In this document: positions 1-8,629 of the stretch, in pieces
Position numbering within the stretch: the first letter of the stretch is position 1
How the letters are laid out: each line of letters begins with the position of its first letter
NCBI RefSeq assembly: GCF_001423695.1
Contig: NZ_LMOZ01000001.1
Coordinates: 1,312,443-1,376,442 of the forward strand
Direction: 5' to 3'
DNA: 64,000 bases
Source of the DNA: Leifsonia sp. Leaf336
GTDB taxonomy: Bacteria; Actinomycetota; Actinomycetes; Actinomycetales; Microbacteriaceae
Notes under the pieces: model-generated
The model's database searches: none
What the model was told of the DNA's origin: nothing
Seen by the model: only the letters and a program-made list of their open reading frames with translations
Translations under genes and position numbers: made by a program

Positions 1-42
1 GGAGGCCAGACGGGCGAGCGCGGGACGGGCCGGATCGGTCAC
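1..42 (-). CDS. Unidentified gene, first 14 codons only
   Basis: A GTG at 40-42 on the reverse strand opens a frame that runs off the left edge of the window. It is preceded by a clear GAGGAG ribosome-binding sequence (49-54 in plus coordinates) with a 6-base spacer. Only 14 residues are visible (MTDPARPALARLAS), too few to name a family. It lies downstream of qcrB in the same direction but beyond a strong terminator, so it is probably a separate transcription unit. It could be a spurious start; the good ribosome-binding site is the main support. Confidence 0.45.
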   Translation of the reverse strand, partial: MTDPARPALARLAS

Positions 43-96
43 AGGAAGCTCCTCGGACGTGCCGGGCGTGGAAGCCGAGCGGCGGTGGAAACGGGA

Positions 97-127
97 AAGC
101 GCCGATCGTCGATGACGATCGGCGCTT
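97..127 (-). terminator. Intrinsic terminator after qcrB
   Basis: A perfect 14-bp inverted repeat (97-110 with 114-127) with a 3-base loop lies 20 bases beyond the qcrB stop. Reading in the qcrB direction, the stem is followed by a T/C-rich stretch. It most likely ends the ctaE-qcrCAB transcript. Confidence 0.8.
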
Positions 128-146
128 CCACGGAAGGTTCAGCGGA

Positions 147-1766
147 TCAGTGGTGACCGTGACCCGACTCGAGCTCCCCGCGGGTCGGCGGGACGAGACG
201 GTCTTCGAAGAACCAGCGGGACAGGCTCGCGCGCATCCGCGTGCCGGCCGTGATCTTGCCGCGCTTGTTCGGGCGGATCATCAGCGGTTCGTACGCCTCG
301 AAGCTCACCAGACGCCAGCGCTCGTAGTCGCTGAGCTGCTCGTGCACCTCGATGAACTCGCCACCGGGGAGCTTGACGATGCGGCCCGTCTCGTAGCCGT
401 GAAGCGCGACCGAACGGTCCTTCTTCTGGAGCGCGAGGCAGACGCGCTTGGTGAGGAAGTACGCGACGACCGGACCGACGAAGAGCAGCGCCTGGAGCGT
501 GTGGATCACGCCCTCCATCGTCAGCATGAAGTGCGTGGCGATGATGTCGGACGACGCCGCAGCCCAGAACACCGCGTAGAACGTCACGCCGGCAGCACCG
601 ATGGCGGTGCGGGTGGCCGCGTTGCGCGGACGGTCGAGGATGTGGTGCTCGCGCTTGTCGCCGGTGATCCACGCCTCGATGAAGGGGTAGATCATCACGG
701 TCACGATGAAGACACCGAGAATGACGACCGGCACGATGATGTTGAACGACCAGGTGCGGTTGAGCCAGACGAACTCCCAGCCCGGCGGAACCAGACGCAG
801 GGCGCCGTCCGCGAAGCCGATGTACCAGTCGGGCTGGGTGCCGGCGGAGACGGGGGAGGGGTCGTACGGGCCGTAGTTCCAGATCGGGTTGATGGTGAAG
901 AGCGACGCCATGAGCGCGACGACACCGAACACGATGAAGAAGAAGCCGCCGGCCTTCGCGGCGTACACCGGGAGGACCGGGTAGCCCACGACGTTGCCCT
1001 GTGTGCGGCCGGGAGCGGCGTACTGCGTGTGCTTGTGGACGACCACGAACACCAGGTGCAGCGCGATGAACGCGACCACGAGCGCCGGAAGCAGCAGGAT
1101 GTGCAGCGTGTAGAGGCGCCCGACGATCGCCGTGCCCGGGAACTCGCCGCCGAAGAGCAGGAACGAGATCCAGGTGCCGACGACGGGGAGGCCCTTGATC
1201 AGGCCGTCGATGATGCGGAGGCCGTTGCCGGACAGCAGGTCGTCGGGGAGCGAGTAGCCCGTGAAGCCCTCGGCCATCGCAAGGATGAACAGCGTGAAGC
1301 CGATCACCCAGTTGAGTTCGCGCGGCTTGCGGAACGCACCCGTGAAGAAGATGCGGAGCATGTGCAGGCCGATCGCGGCCACGAACAGCAGCGCCGCCCA
1401 GTGGTGGATCTGGCGCACGAGCAGGCCGCCGCGCACCTCGAACGAGATGTTGAGCGTGGACTCCATCGCCGCGGACATGTGGATGCCCTTGAGCGGCACG
1501 TACGAGCCGTTGTAGACGACCTCGGCCATCGACGCCTGGAAGAAGAACGTCAGGAACGTTCCCGTCAGCAGGATGACGATGAAGCTGTAGAGGGCGACCT
1601 CACCGAGCAGGAAGGACCAGTGGTCCGGGAAGATCTTGCGACCGAACTCCTTGACCGCGCCGGAGATGCTGGTGCGGTCCTCGATGTAGTTGGCGGCCGC
1701 CGCTGTGAAGCCGCCGCTCTTGACCGTGGTTTCTGCCGCAGGAGGTGCGGCGGTCGTGGTGCTCAA
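147..1766 (-). CDS. qcrB: Cytochrome bc1 complex cytochrome b subunit
   Basis: This is the membrane core of the menaquinol:cytochrome c oxidoreductase (539 aa). Two histidine pairs in transmembrane helices, about H121/H135 and H222/H237, are the expected ligands of the two b hemes, and the usual PDW-type quinol-site region follows near residue 310. The length and the C-terminal extension of over 100 residues beyond the core are typical of actinobacterial QcrB. The start is a TTG that overlaps the qcrA stop (TTGA, 1763-1766), with GGGAG 6 bases upstream; no ATG fits. It is the last gene of ctaE-qcrC-qcrA-qcrB and is translationally coupled to qcrA. Actinobacterial bc1 forms a supercomplex with the aa3 oxidase, for which ctaE in the same operon supplies subunit III. 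Confidence 0.96.
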   Translation of the reverse strand: MSTTTAAPPAAETTVKSGGFTAAAANYIEDRTSISGAVKEFGRKIFPDHWSFLLGEVALYSFIVILLTGTFLTFFFQASMAEVVYNGSYVPLKGIHMSAAMESTLNISFEVRGGLLVRQIHHWAALLFVAAIGLHMLRIFFTGAFRKPRELNWVIGFTLFILAMAEGFTGYSLPDDLLSGNGLRIIDGLIKGLPVVGTWISFLLFGGEFPGTAIVGRLYTLHILLLPALVVAFIALHLVFVVVHKHTQYAAPGRTQGNVVGYPVLPVYAAKAGGFFFIVFGVVALMASLFTINPIWNYGPYDPSPVSAGTQPDWYIGFADGALRLVPPGWEFVWLNRTWSFNIIVPVVILGVFIVTVMIYPFIEAWITGDKREHHILDRPRNAATRTAIGAAGVTFYAVFWAAASSDIIATHFMLTMEGVIHTLQALLFVGPVVAYFLTKRVCLALQKKDRSVALHGYETGRIVKLPGGEFIEVHEQLSDYERWRLVSFEAYEPLMIRPNKRGKITAGTRMRASLSRWFFEDRLVPPTRGELESGHGHH

Positions 1767-2836
1767 TGGCGCTCCCAGAAACTCGGGCCGACGGGCTCGT
1801 GGAAGTCGCTGCGGGCGACCAGGTAACCGTCGGCGTCAACGGTGATCGGCAGCTGCGGCAATGGCCGCTTCGCCGGTCCGAAGATGACCTCTGCCTCGTG
1901 CGTGATGTCGAACTGCGACTGGTGGCACGGGCACAGCAGGTGGTGGGTCTGCTGCTCGTAGAGCGCCACCGGGCACCCGACGTGCGTGCAGATCTTGGAG
2001 TAGGCGACGATGCCGTCGTAATTCCAGTTCTCACGGCCCTTGGAGACGTGCAGGTCTTCGGGCTTGAGGCGCATGAGCAGAACGGCCGCCTTGGCCTTCT
2101 GCTCCAGCATGTCCGGAGCGTCGTTCAGGCCCTCCGGAATGACGTGGAAGGCGCTGCCCAACGTGACGTCGGACGCCTTGATCGGGGTGCCGGAGGGGTC
2201 GCGCGTCAGGCGGATGCCCTTGGCCCACATGGTCTGCGAGAGCAGCTCGGCCGGGTCTTCGCCCTGCGGCGCGAGGCCGCGGAACAGGACCACGGCGGGA
2301 AGCGGGAAGGCGATCAGCGCGCCGATCAGGCTGTTGCGCACCAGGGTGCGGCGGTTGAAGCCGGACTCCTGGTCGGCCTGGCGGAAGATCTCGGCCGCGC
2401 GCTCGGTGGTCTGCTCGGAACCGCGGACCGGGTGGCGGAGGTCGACGCCCTCCTTCTCGTGCATCAGGGCCTTGCCCCAGTGCACGGCGCCGATGCCGAT
2501 GGCGAGCAGGGCCAGGGCGATGCCGAGGCCGATGAACAGGTTGTTCAGACGCACGGAGCCCGGGTCGCTGTCGTTGATCGGGAACGCCATGTAGGCGGCG
2601 ACCGCCCACACGGAGCCCGCGATGGACAGATAGAACAGCGTGTAGACGGTGCGCTCGGCGCGCCGCTCCTTCTTGGGGTCGAGGTCGGTCACCCGCGGGC
2701 GGTGCGGCGGGAAACCGGGGTTCTCGACGGCGTCGCGGATGATCACCGCCGTTCCGGGGTCTCCGGTCCGGTGCACGTCGACGGCCGACGAACTGGCTGG
2801 CGTCAGCTCGTGACCGCCGTTCTCGTCCTGTGCCAT
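1763..2836 (-). CDS. qcrA: Cytochrome bc1 complex Rieske iron-sulfur subunit
   Basis: Rieske [2Fe-2S] protein of the bc1 complex (357 aa). The cluster ligands are visible as CTHVGC (283-288) and CPCHQS (302-307). The N-terminal half has three hydrophobic segments (about 65-85, 98-118 and 168-186), the actinobacterial topology, unlike the single anchor of proteobacterial Rieske proteins. The start ATG has a strong AGAAGGAG ribosome-binding sequence. It moves electrons from menaquinol at QcrB to the diheme QcrC. The stop overlaps the qcrB TTG by four bases, while qcrC lies 44 bases upstream. Confidence 0.96.
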   Translation of the reverse strand: MAQDENGGHELTPASSSAVDVHRTGDPGTAVIIRDAVENPGFPPHRPRVTDLDPKKERRAERTVYTLFYLSIAGSVWAVAAYMAFPINDSDPGSVRLNNLFIGLGIALALLAIGIGAVHWGKALMHEKEGVDLRHPVRGSEQTTERAAEIFRQADQESGFNRRTLVRNSLIGALIAFPLPAVVLFRGLAPQGEDPAELLSQTMWAKGIRLTRDPSGTPIKASDVTLGSAFHVIPEGLNDAPDMLEQKAKAAVLLMRLKPEDLHVSKGRENWNYDGIVAYSKICTHVGCPVALYEQQTHHLLCPCHQSQFDITHEAEVIFGPAKRPLPQLPITVDADGYLVARSDFHEPVGPSFWERH

Positions 2837-2880
2837 TGTTCTCCTTCTTACGCTGTGCTTCTACAAGTACGACAGAACGG

Positions 2881-3732
2881 TCAGTTGGACTTCGCCGTGA
2901 TCCACACGGTCAGGGCGACGATGGCGCCCAGGCCGAAGATCCAGAGGAAGAGTCCCTCGGCCACCGGGCCGAGCGAGCCGAGCTCGAAGCCGCCCGGGGA
3001 CGGGTTGTTCTGGATGTACTTGAGGTACGTGATGATGTCGGCCTTGCCCTGGGGCGAGATGTTCAGGTCGTTGAACACCGGCATGTTCTGCGGGCCGGTG
3101 ATCATGGCCTCGTAGATGTGCTTGGCGCTGACACCGGTCAGCGGCGGGGCGAACTTGCCCTCGGTGAGCGCACCACCCGCGCCGGCGACGTTGTGGCACA
3201 TCGCGCAGTTGATGCGGAAGAGCTCGGCGCCGGCTGCGGCGTCGCCCTTGCCGTCGAGGTACTTCTGCTCGGGGACCGAGGGGCCGGGAGCCAGCGACGC
3301 GACGTAGGCGGCGAGGGCCGCGACGTCGGCGTCGGAGAATTGCACCGGCTTCTGCTCGGCCTGCGGCCCCTGCATCTGCATGGGCATGCGGCCGGTGCCG
3401 ACCTGGAAGTCGACAGCGGCGGCGCCGACGCCGATCAGGGTCGGTGCGTTGACCGTGCCCTGGGCGTCCATGCCGTGGCAGGTGGCGCAGTTGGCCTGGA
3501 ACAGCTTCTCGCCCTGCGCGATCTGCGACTGGGAGGCCGTCTGGACCGAAGCGGTGTCGGCCGAGGCCGTCGTGGTGGTGAACGCGGCGTACGCGCCGCC
3601 GGTGAGGCCGAGGCCGATGGCGAGCAGGGCGACGGTGGCGAGCGGGTGGCGGCGACCGGTCTTGCGCGCTGCCTTAGTGCGGCTGGGTGCCGTGGCGCGA
3701 GACTTCTGGGTGCCGGGAACGCGGGGACGCAT
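2881..3732 (-). CDS. qcrC: Diheme cytochrome c subunit of bc1 complex
   Basis: QcrC (283 aa) combines the roles of cytochrome c1 and soluble cytochrome c in actinobacteria. Two heme-attachment motifs, CATCH (82-86) and CAMCH (176-180), mark two c-type domains. A basic N-terminus followed by a hydrophobic segment (about 31-50) is the signal anchor, and a second hydrophobic segment near the C-terminus (about 255-277) is the expected membrane anchor, so the heme domains face outside. The start ATG at 3732 has AGGAG about 14 bases upstream, a longer spacer than ideal, but no better start is visible. It lies between ctaE and qcrA in the respiratory operon. Confidence 0.96.
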   Translation of the reverse strand: MRPRVPGTQKSRATAPSRTKAARKTGRRHPLATVALLAIGLGLTGGAYAAFTTTTASADTASVQTASQSQIAQGEKLFQANCATCHGMDAQGTVNAPTLIGVGAAAVDFQVGTGRMPMQMQGPQAEQKPVQFSDADVAALAAYVASLAPGPSVPEQKYLDGKGDAAAGAELFRINCAMCHNVAGAGGALTEGKFAPPLTGVSAKHIYEAMITGPQNMPVFNDLNISPQGKADIITYLKYIQNNPSPGGFELGSLGPVAEGLFLWIFGLGAIVALTVWITAKSN

Positions 3733-3756
3733 GAGGTGAGGTCAGCTCCTGTTGAT

Positions 3757-4392
3757 CTATCGGATGATGTAGATGACCGCGAACAGTCCGATCCACACGA
3801 CGTCGACGAAGTGCCAGTAGTACGACACGACGATGGCGCTCGTGGCCTCTTTGTGGCCGAAGGTCTTGACCGCGAAGGCGCGGCCGATGACGAGCAGGAA
3901 GGCGATGAGGCCGCCGGTGACGTGGAGGGCGTGGAAGCCGGTCGTCAGATAGAAGGCGGAGCCGTAGGCGTTGGCGTCGAACGCGATGCCCTCGGAGACG
4001 AGCGTTGCGTACTCGAGCACCTGGCCGGACACGAAGATGGCGCCCATGATGTACGAGAGGGCGAACCACTCGACGAGGCCCCACTTCCAGAACTGGAGCA
4101 CGCCGCCGCTGCGTCGCGGCTGGAGGCGCTCCGCGGCGAACACGCCCATCTGGCAGGTCACAGAGGACAGCACCAGGATCGTGGTGTTCACGGCCGCGTA
4201 CGGGATGTTCAAGTGCTGCGTCTCGGCGGCCCACAGATCGGGCGACGTCGACTTGAGCGTGAAGTAGATCGCGAAGAGACCCGCGAAGAACATCACCTCT
4301 GAGCCGAGCCAGACGATCGTGCCGACGGCCACGACATTGGGCCGGTTGATCGCCGGCGCACTCGTTGCAGGAGAAATGGAGGTGCTCGTCAC
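3757..4392 (-). CDS. ctaE: Cytochrome c oxidase subunit III
   Basis: Subunit III of the aa3 oxidase (about 211 aa), with five or more transmembrane helices and the COX3 signature around [16 protein letters not shown] near the centre. It stabilises the oxidase core and helps form the bc1-aa3 supercomplex. Start choice is uncertain. An ATG at 4401 gives three more residues but has no ribosome-binding sequence. The GTG at 4392 (reading MTSTSIS) lies 7 bases after CATAAT (plus 4400-4405), matching the leaderless pattern seen at many genes here, and that hexamer overlaps the ATG. It is the first gene of the qcr operon and divergent from trpD. Confidence 0.93.
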   Translation of the reverse strand: MTSTSISPATSAPAINRPNVVAVGTIVWLGSEVMFFAGLFAIYFTLKSTSPDLWAAETQHLNIPYAAVNTTILVLSSVTCQMGVFAAERLQPRRSGGVLQFWKWGLVEWFALSYIMGAIFVSGQVLEYATLVSEGIAFDANAYGSAFYLTTGFHALHVTGGLIAFLLVIGRAFAVKTFGHKEATSAIVVSYYWHFVDVVWIGLFAVIYIIR

Positions 4393-4521
4393 AAAACCCA
4401 TTATGGCTGAAAAGAAGCCGTGGTTTTCTCACCTGAAAGGCACGAATTCGCCTCGATTCGGGTAAGGGCAGCCTTACACCTGGTACAAAGCCCCTGCTCC
4501 CCGTGGCGTGTCGCCTCCCAA

Positions 4522-4533
4522 TAGGATCGCACT
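4522..4533 (+). promoter_or_regulatory. Probable leaderless promoter of trpD
   Basis: The -10-like hexamer TAGGAT (4522-4527) is followed by exactly six bases and then the trpD ATG. No ribosome-binding sequence lies upstream of the ATG. The same spacing recurs at 16 other genes in the window, so transcription probably starts at the A of the start codon. Confidence 0.65.
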
Positions 4534-5583
4534 ATGACGCAAATGCAGTCCTGGTCGTCCGTGCTCACCTCACTTCTCGCCCGCGAGGACCTGAGCGTGG
4601 CGGACGCGGCCTGGGCCATGGATCAGGTCATGTCGGGCGAGGCCACGGAGGCCCAGCTCGCCGCGTTCCTGATCGCATTGCGCGCCAAGGGCGAGACCGT
4701 CGACGAGATCGTCGGGTTCCGCGACGCCATCCTCGACCACGCCGTCCCGCTCCCCGTCGACCCGATGGCGCTCGACATCGTCGGCACCGGAGGAGACCGT
4801 TTCGGCACCGTGAACGTGTCAACGACGGCCTCCATCGTCGCCGCGGCGTCGGGGGTGCCCGTGATCAAGCACGGCAACCGGGCGGCCAGCTCGTCGTCGG
4901 GATCGTCCGACGTGCTCGCGGCGCTCGGCATCGACCTGACGCTGCCGCCCGAGCGGGTGGCCGAGGTGCTGCGCCGCACCGGGATCACGTTCGCGTTCGC
5001 CAGCGCCTTTCACCCCGGCTTCGCGAATGCGGGCCCCGTCCGTTCGCAGCTCGGGGTGCCGACGGTGTTCAACTTCCTCGGGCCGCTGTGCAACCCGGCG
5101 CGCCCGGAGGCGTCGGCCGTGGGGGTCGCGACGCTCGATCGCATCCCGCTGATCGTCGGCGTCTTCCAGACCCGCGGTGCGACCGCGCTGGTCTTCCGCG
5201 GAGACGACGGCCTCGACGAGCTGTCCACCACCGGTCACAGCCACGTCTGGGAGGTCTCCAGGGGGCTCGTCACCGAGCACGACATCGACCCGCGCGATCT
5301 GGGCATCCCGCGCGCCAGGATCGAGGATCTGCTCGGGAAGGACGCCGCGTACAACGCGGCTGTCGTGCGTGCCGTGCTCGCGGGCCAGGATGGCCCTGTG
5401 CGCGACATCGTGTTGCTCAACGCGGCGGCCGGGCTCGTGTCGTACGAGCTCGCGTCCGACCCGTCGAGGGTCCAGGAGTCCATCCTGGATCGGTTCCGTA
5501 CACAAATGGAGGTCGCCGCCCGGGCGATCGACTCCGGGGCTGCGGCCGCGAAGCTCGAGGAATGGGTGGCGGCTACGCACTGA
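4534..5583 (+). CDS. trpD: Anthranilate phosphoribosyltransferase
   Basis: TrpD (349 aa) joins anthranilate to phosphoribosyl pyrophosphate in tryptophan biosynthesis. The family motifs are clear: the PRPP-binding GTGGD near residue 88, NVSTT, and KHGNRAASSSSGSSDVL around residue 112, which carries the anthranilate- and Mg-binding residues. Length is normal. There is no other trp gene next to it; standalone trpD divergent from ctaE-qcrCAB is a common actinobacterial arrangement. dhaK begins 40 bases downstream in the same direction, so read-through into the dha genes is possible. Confidence 0.96.
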   Translation: MTQMQSWSSVLTSLLAREDLSVADAAWAMDQVMSGEATEAQLAAFLIALRAKGETVDEIVGFRDAILDHAVPLPVDPMALDIVGTGGDRFGTVNVSTTASIVAAASGVPVIKHGNRAASSSSGSSDVLAALGIDLTLPPERVAEVLRRTGITFAFASAFHPGFANAGPVRSQLGVPTVFNFLGPLCNPARPEASAVGVATLDRIPLIVGVFQTRGATALVFRGDDGLDELSTTGHSHVWEVSRGLVTEHDIDPRDLGIPRARIEDLLGKDAAYNAAVVRAVLAGQDGPVRDIVLLNAAAGLVSYELASDPSRVQESILDRFRTQMEVAARAIDSGAAAAKLEEWVAATH

Positions 5584-5623
5584 TGTAGCAAGCACCGACA
5601 GCAAGTGGAAGGAAGGGTTTTCA

Positions 5624-6625
5624 ATGAAGAAGCTCATCAACGACGTACCCGACGTCGTGGCCGAGTCCTTGGCGGGTTTCGGCCGAGCTCACGCTGACAT
5701 CGTCGCGGTGTCGCAGGACCCCCGCTTCGTCTCCCGGGCCGACGGCCCGGTGCGCGGCAAGGTCGGCCTGGTCAGCGGCGGCGGCAGCGGCCATGAGCCG
5801 CTCCACGCCGGATTCGTGGGCAAGGGCATGCTGGACGCCGCGGTTCCCGGCGAGGTGTTCACCTCCCCGACGCCGATGCCGATCGTGGAGGCAACCAAGG
5901 CTGCGGACGGCGGCGCCGGCGTGCTCCACATCGTCAAGAACTACACGGGAGACGTGCTCAACTTCGAGACGGCCGCCGACCTGGTGGGCGCGGAGGGCAT
6001 CACGGTGCGCGCCGTCGTCACCAACGACGACGTCGCGGTGCAGGACTCGCTCTACACGGCCGGGCGTCGCGGCGTCGCAGGAACCGTGCTCGTCGAGAAG
6101 ATCGCGGGGGCGGCAGCCGACCGCGGCGACGACCTCGACGCGGTGACCGCGGTCGCCGAGAAGGTCAACGCCAACGTCCGCTCGATCGGCCTCGCGCTGA
6201 CCGACGGCACGGTCCCGCACGCGGGCGAGCCCGGTTTCGTGCTCCCGGAGGACGAGATCGAGTTCGGCGTCGGCATCCACGGCGAGCCGGGCCGCGAGCG
6301 CATCAAGATCGAGCCGGCCGACCGGCTCGTCGACCGGATGATGGACGCGATCCTCACGGATCTGCCGTTCTCGTCGGGAGACACGGTGCTGCTGTTCGTG
6401 AACGGGATGGGCGGCACCCCGCTGTCCGAGCTCTACATCCTGTTCCGCCGCGCTGCGGAGATCCTGGACGAGAAGGGCATCGTGCTCGGCCGGTCGCTGG
6501 TCGGCAATTACGTCACCTCGCTCGAGATGCAGGGCGCCTCCATCTCGGTGCTGAAGCTGGACGACGAGCTGACCGCCCTGTGGGACGCTCCGGTGCACAC
6601 CGCCGCGCTCCGCTGGGGCGTCTGA
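5624..6625 (+). CDS. dhaK: Dihydroxyacetone kinase, substrate-binding subunit DhaK
   Basis: DhaK (333 aa) binds dihydroxyacetone and presents it to DhaL for phosphorylation. SGGGSGHEP (51-59) forms part of the substrate site, and His219 in the motif VGIHGEPG matches the histidine that binds the substrate as a hemiaminal in E. coli DhaK. The start ATG has GGAAGG upstream. An in-frame opening extends further upstream into trpD but lacks a reason to be used. It is the first gene of dhaK-dhaL-dhaM, a PTS-dependent kinase using phosphoenolpyruvate rather than ATP. Confidence 0.95.
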   Translation: MKKLINDVPDVVAESLAGFGRAHADIVAVSQDPRFVSRADGPVRGKVGLVSGGGSGHEPLHAGFVGKGMLDAAVPGEVFTSPTPMPIVEATKAADGGAGVLHIVKNYTGDVLNFETAADLVGAEGITVRAVVTNDDVAVQDSLYTAGRRGVAGTVLVEKIAGAAADRGDDLDAVTAVAEKVNANVRSIGLALTDGTVPHAGEPGFVLPEDEIEFGVGIHGEPGRERIKIEPADRLVDRMMDAILTDLPFSSGDTVLLFVNGMGGTPLSELYILFRRAAEILDEKGIVLGRSLVGNYVTSLEMQGASISVLKLDDELTALWDAPVHTAALRWGV

Positions 6626-6684
6626 CGGGCCCGCAGAACGACAGCACACCGAACGACACGGGTGACGAGAGGAAGGAAACACGC

Positions 6685-7317
6685 ATGGCGTTGGACACGG
6701 ACTGGGTCTCGTCCTGGATCTCGGCAGCGGCGCAGGCCGTGGCCGAGCACAAAGGCGAGCTGAACACGCTCGACCGGGAGATCGGCGACGGCGATCACGG
6801 CGAGAACATGGACCGCGGCATGCGCGCGTCCGTGGACGCGCTGGCGAAGCTGCCGGACGACGCGACGCCGTCGGCGGCGCTGCGCTCGATCGCGATGACC
6901 CTCATCTCCACGGTCGGTGGAGCCTCCGGACCGCTCTACGGCACCGCCTTCCTCAAGGCGGCAGAGCCGGTGGGCGATGCGCAGGCGATCGACGGGGAGG
7001 CGCTCGTGGCGCTGCTGGCGGCGGCGCGCGACGGGATCGTGTCCCGCGGCAAGGCGGAACCGGGCGACAAGACGATGATCGACGCCTGGACCCCCGCGGT
7101 GGAGGCGGCCTCGGCCTCCCTCGCCGCGGGGGCCGACCCGGCCGCGATCCTGGCCGCCGCCGCCGATGCGGCCGAGAAGGGCTCGGACGCGACCATCCCG
7201 CTCGTCGCCCGCAAGGGCCGCGCGAGCTACCTCGGTGAACGCTCCGCCGGCCACCGCGACCCCGGAGCCCAGTCGACGGCCTTGATCCTGAGGGCCGCGG
7301 CGGAGACCGCGGAATGA
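6685..7317 (+). CDS. dhaL: Dihydroxyacetone kinase, nucleotide-binding subunit DhaL
   Basis: DhaL (210 aa) carries a permanently bound ADP that DhaM rephosphorylates; it then passes the phosphate to dihydroxyacetone on DhaK. The metal-binding motif GDGDHGENM lies around residues 33-41, and GGASGPLYG is the conserved glycine-rich segment. The start ATG is preceded by GAGGAAGGAA. Its stop overlaps the dhaM start as ATGA (7314-7317), so the two are translationally coupled. Presence of a separate DhaM supports the PTS-dependent rather than ATP-dependent type. Confidence 0.95.
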   Translation: MALDTDWVSSWISAAAQAVAEHKGELNTLDREIGDGDHGENMDRGMRASVDALAKLPDDATPSAALRSIAMTLISTVGGASGPLYGTAFLKAAEPVGDAQAIDGEALVALLAAARDGIVSRGKAEPGDKTMIDAWTPAVEAASASLAAGADPAAILAAAADAAEKGSDATIPLVARKGRASYLGERSAGHRDPGAQSTALILRAAAETAE

Positions 7318-8039
7318 GCGCGACGGTCGGGATCGTCTTCGTCTCGCACAGCTCGCAGCTCGCCGCCGGCGCCGTCGCCCTCGCCGGGCAGATGGCGCCG
7401 TCGGTGAGGCTGCTGCCCGCGGGCGGGACGGACGACGACGGGATCGGCACGAGCTTCGGCAAGGTCATGACCGCGGTGGGGGAGGCCGACCAGGGCGCAG
7501 GCGTCGTGGTCGTCAGCGACCTCGGCTCCGCGTTGCTGACGGCCGAGACGGTGCTGGACCTCCTGCCGGACGACGAGCGTGCGCGCGTGCGCGTGGTCGA
7601 CGGGCCGTTCGTCGAGGGCGGCGTCGCGGCGGCGGTGGCCGCCGAGACCGGCGCCGACCTGGAGGGCGTGGCCGCCGCCGTCGAGGGAGCGCGCGCGGCG
7701 TGGGGCGGCGCGGAGGCCGCCGAGGCGCCGCCGGCCGAGGCTGCGGCCCCACAGCCTGCCGAGGGCGGCACGCGCGGCGAGGCCGGCTATGTGCGTGAAG
7801 TGCTGGTGCGCAACCCGCAAGGGCTGCACGCGCGCCCCGCCGCGGAGTTCGTGAAGCTGGCGAACACCTTCCCCGTGAAGGTGACCGTCAACGGCAAGGA
7901 CGCCAAGAGCCTGCTCGGCGTGATGTCGCTCGGGCTGACCGCCGGCGCGACAGCGACGATCGCGTCGTCCGACGACGACGGCGAAGCCGCGGTCGACGCA
8001 CTGGTCGAGATCATCGAGGGCGGCTTCGGAGAGGTCTGA
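7314..8039 (+). CDS. dhaM: PTS phosphotransfer protein DhaM, EIIA-HPr fusion
   Basis: DhaM (241 aa) relays phosphate from the PTS to the ADP on DhaL. Residues 1-130 are a mannose-type EIIA domain with the active His12 in VSHSSQLAAG. An Ala/Pro/Glu-rich linker (about 135-155) leads to a complete HPr domain (about 158-241) with the phosphorylated histidine in GLHARPAA (His172). Enterobacterial DhaM also has an EI-like third domain, which is absent here, so phosphorylation must come from a separate Enzyme I. The HPr part could also serve other sugar PTS systems; this is speculation. Confidence 0.93.
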   Translation: MSATVGIVFVSHSSQLAAGAVALAGQMAPSVRLLPAGGTDDDGIGTSFGKVMTAVGEADQGAGVVVVSDLGSALLTAETVLDLLPDDERARVRVVDGPFVEGGVAAAVAAETGADLEGVAAAVEGARAAWGGAEAAEAPPAEAAAPQPAEGGTRGEAGYVREVLVRNPQGLHARPAAEFVKLANTFPVKVTVNGKDAKSLLGVMSLGLTAGATATIASSDDDGEAAVDALVEIIEGGFGEV

Positions 8040-8042
8040 ACC

Positions 8043-8073
8043 CCGGGCTCACTCCGGGCTCACCCGGGCTCAC
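8043..8073. repeat. Three tandem copies of CCGGGCTCAC
   Basis: The short gap between the convergent dhaM and GNAT genes holds three copies of a 10-base unit (8043-8052, 8054-8063, 8064-8073). No stem-loop is obvious. It looks like a small slippage-prone tandem repeat. Confidence 0.6.
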
Positions 8074-8085
8074 CGCATCGCGGAA

Positions 8086-8628
8086 CTAGAGGTCGACCGC
8101 CATCTCCAGCTCGAGGGTCGTGGGATCGAGCGGATAGGGCAGCGTGCGGCCCGTGAAGGCGAAGCCGTGGCGCTCGTAATAGCGGATGGCGGGCACGTTG
8201 CTCTCATGGACTTCGAGCAGGAGGCGGCCGGAGCGCCGGCGTGCCCACGCCAGGACGGCCGTGAGGAGCGCGTCCGCGACACCGTGATCCCGGCCGCGCC
8301 ATCCGGGTGTCACGTAGACGCCGACCAGGTGTGGGTCGGGCGAGCTCGCCGCGTGGAAGCCGCCCATGGTGCCGATCCAGCGCCCGTCGGGCGTCACCGC
8401 GCCGAACAGCTCGCTGGAGGCCGAGCCGTTCGCCGCGCGGCGGCGCCAGTGCTCCTCGGGGTGCGCCTGGGCGGCCTCCCGCGTCTCGAGGAACGCGATG
8501 GGAGTGTCCTCGAGCATCTCCAGCCGGATCGCGCGATAGGCCTGCCAGTCGGCCTCCACGGCCGGGCGGACCACCCAGGGCCGCTCGGCCCCGGAGGAAC
8601 CCGTCGAGTCGCGCGGAAGCGCGCCCAC
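8086..8628 (-). CDS. GNAT family N-acetyltransferase
   Basis: A single-domain GNAT protein (180 aa). The acetyl-CoA-binding region is visible as VGVYVTPGWRGRDHGVADAL, in the usual R/Q-x-x-G-x-G/A position, followed by the HESNVPAIRYYERHGFAFTG motif typical of the C-terminal part of the fold. The substrate cannot be told from sequence. The GTG start follows the stop of the upstream aminotransferase after one base (TGA-C-GTG), so the two genes are almost certainly co-translated. Confidence 0.85.
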   Translation of the reverse strand: MGALPRDSTGSSGAERPWVVRPAVEADWQAYRAIRLEMLEDTPIAFLETREAAQAHPEEHWRRRAANGSASSELFGAVTPDGRWIGTMGGFHAASSPDPHLVGVYVTPGWRGRDHGVADALLTAVLAWARRRSGRLLLEVHESNVPAIRYYERHGFAFTGRTLPYPLDPTTLELEMAVDL

Positions 8629-8629
8629 G

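Noticed and set aside
150-1826. Long open frame on the plus strand opposite qcrB, and similar long antisense frames opposite qcrA, lipA, sucB, parC and others
   Set aside because: At this GC content, stop codons are rare in antisense frames. Their translations are Arg/Asp/Val/Gly-rich with no motif, while the opposite strand encodes clear enzymes.
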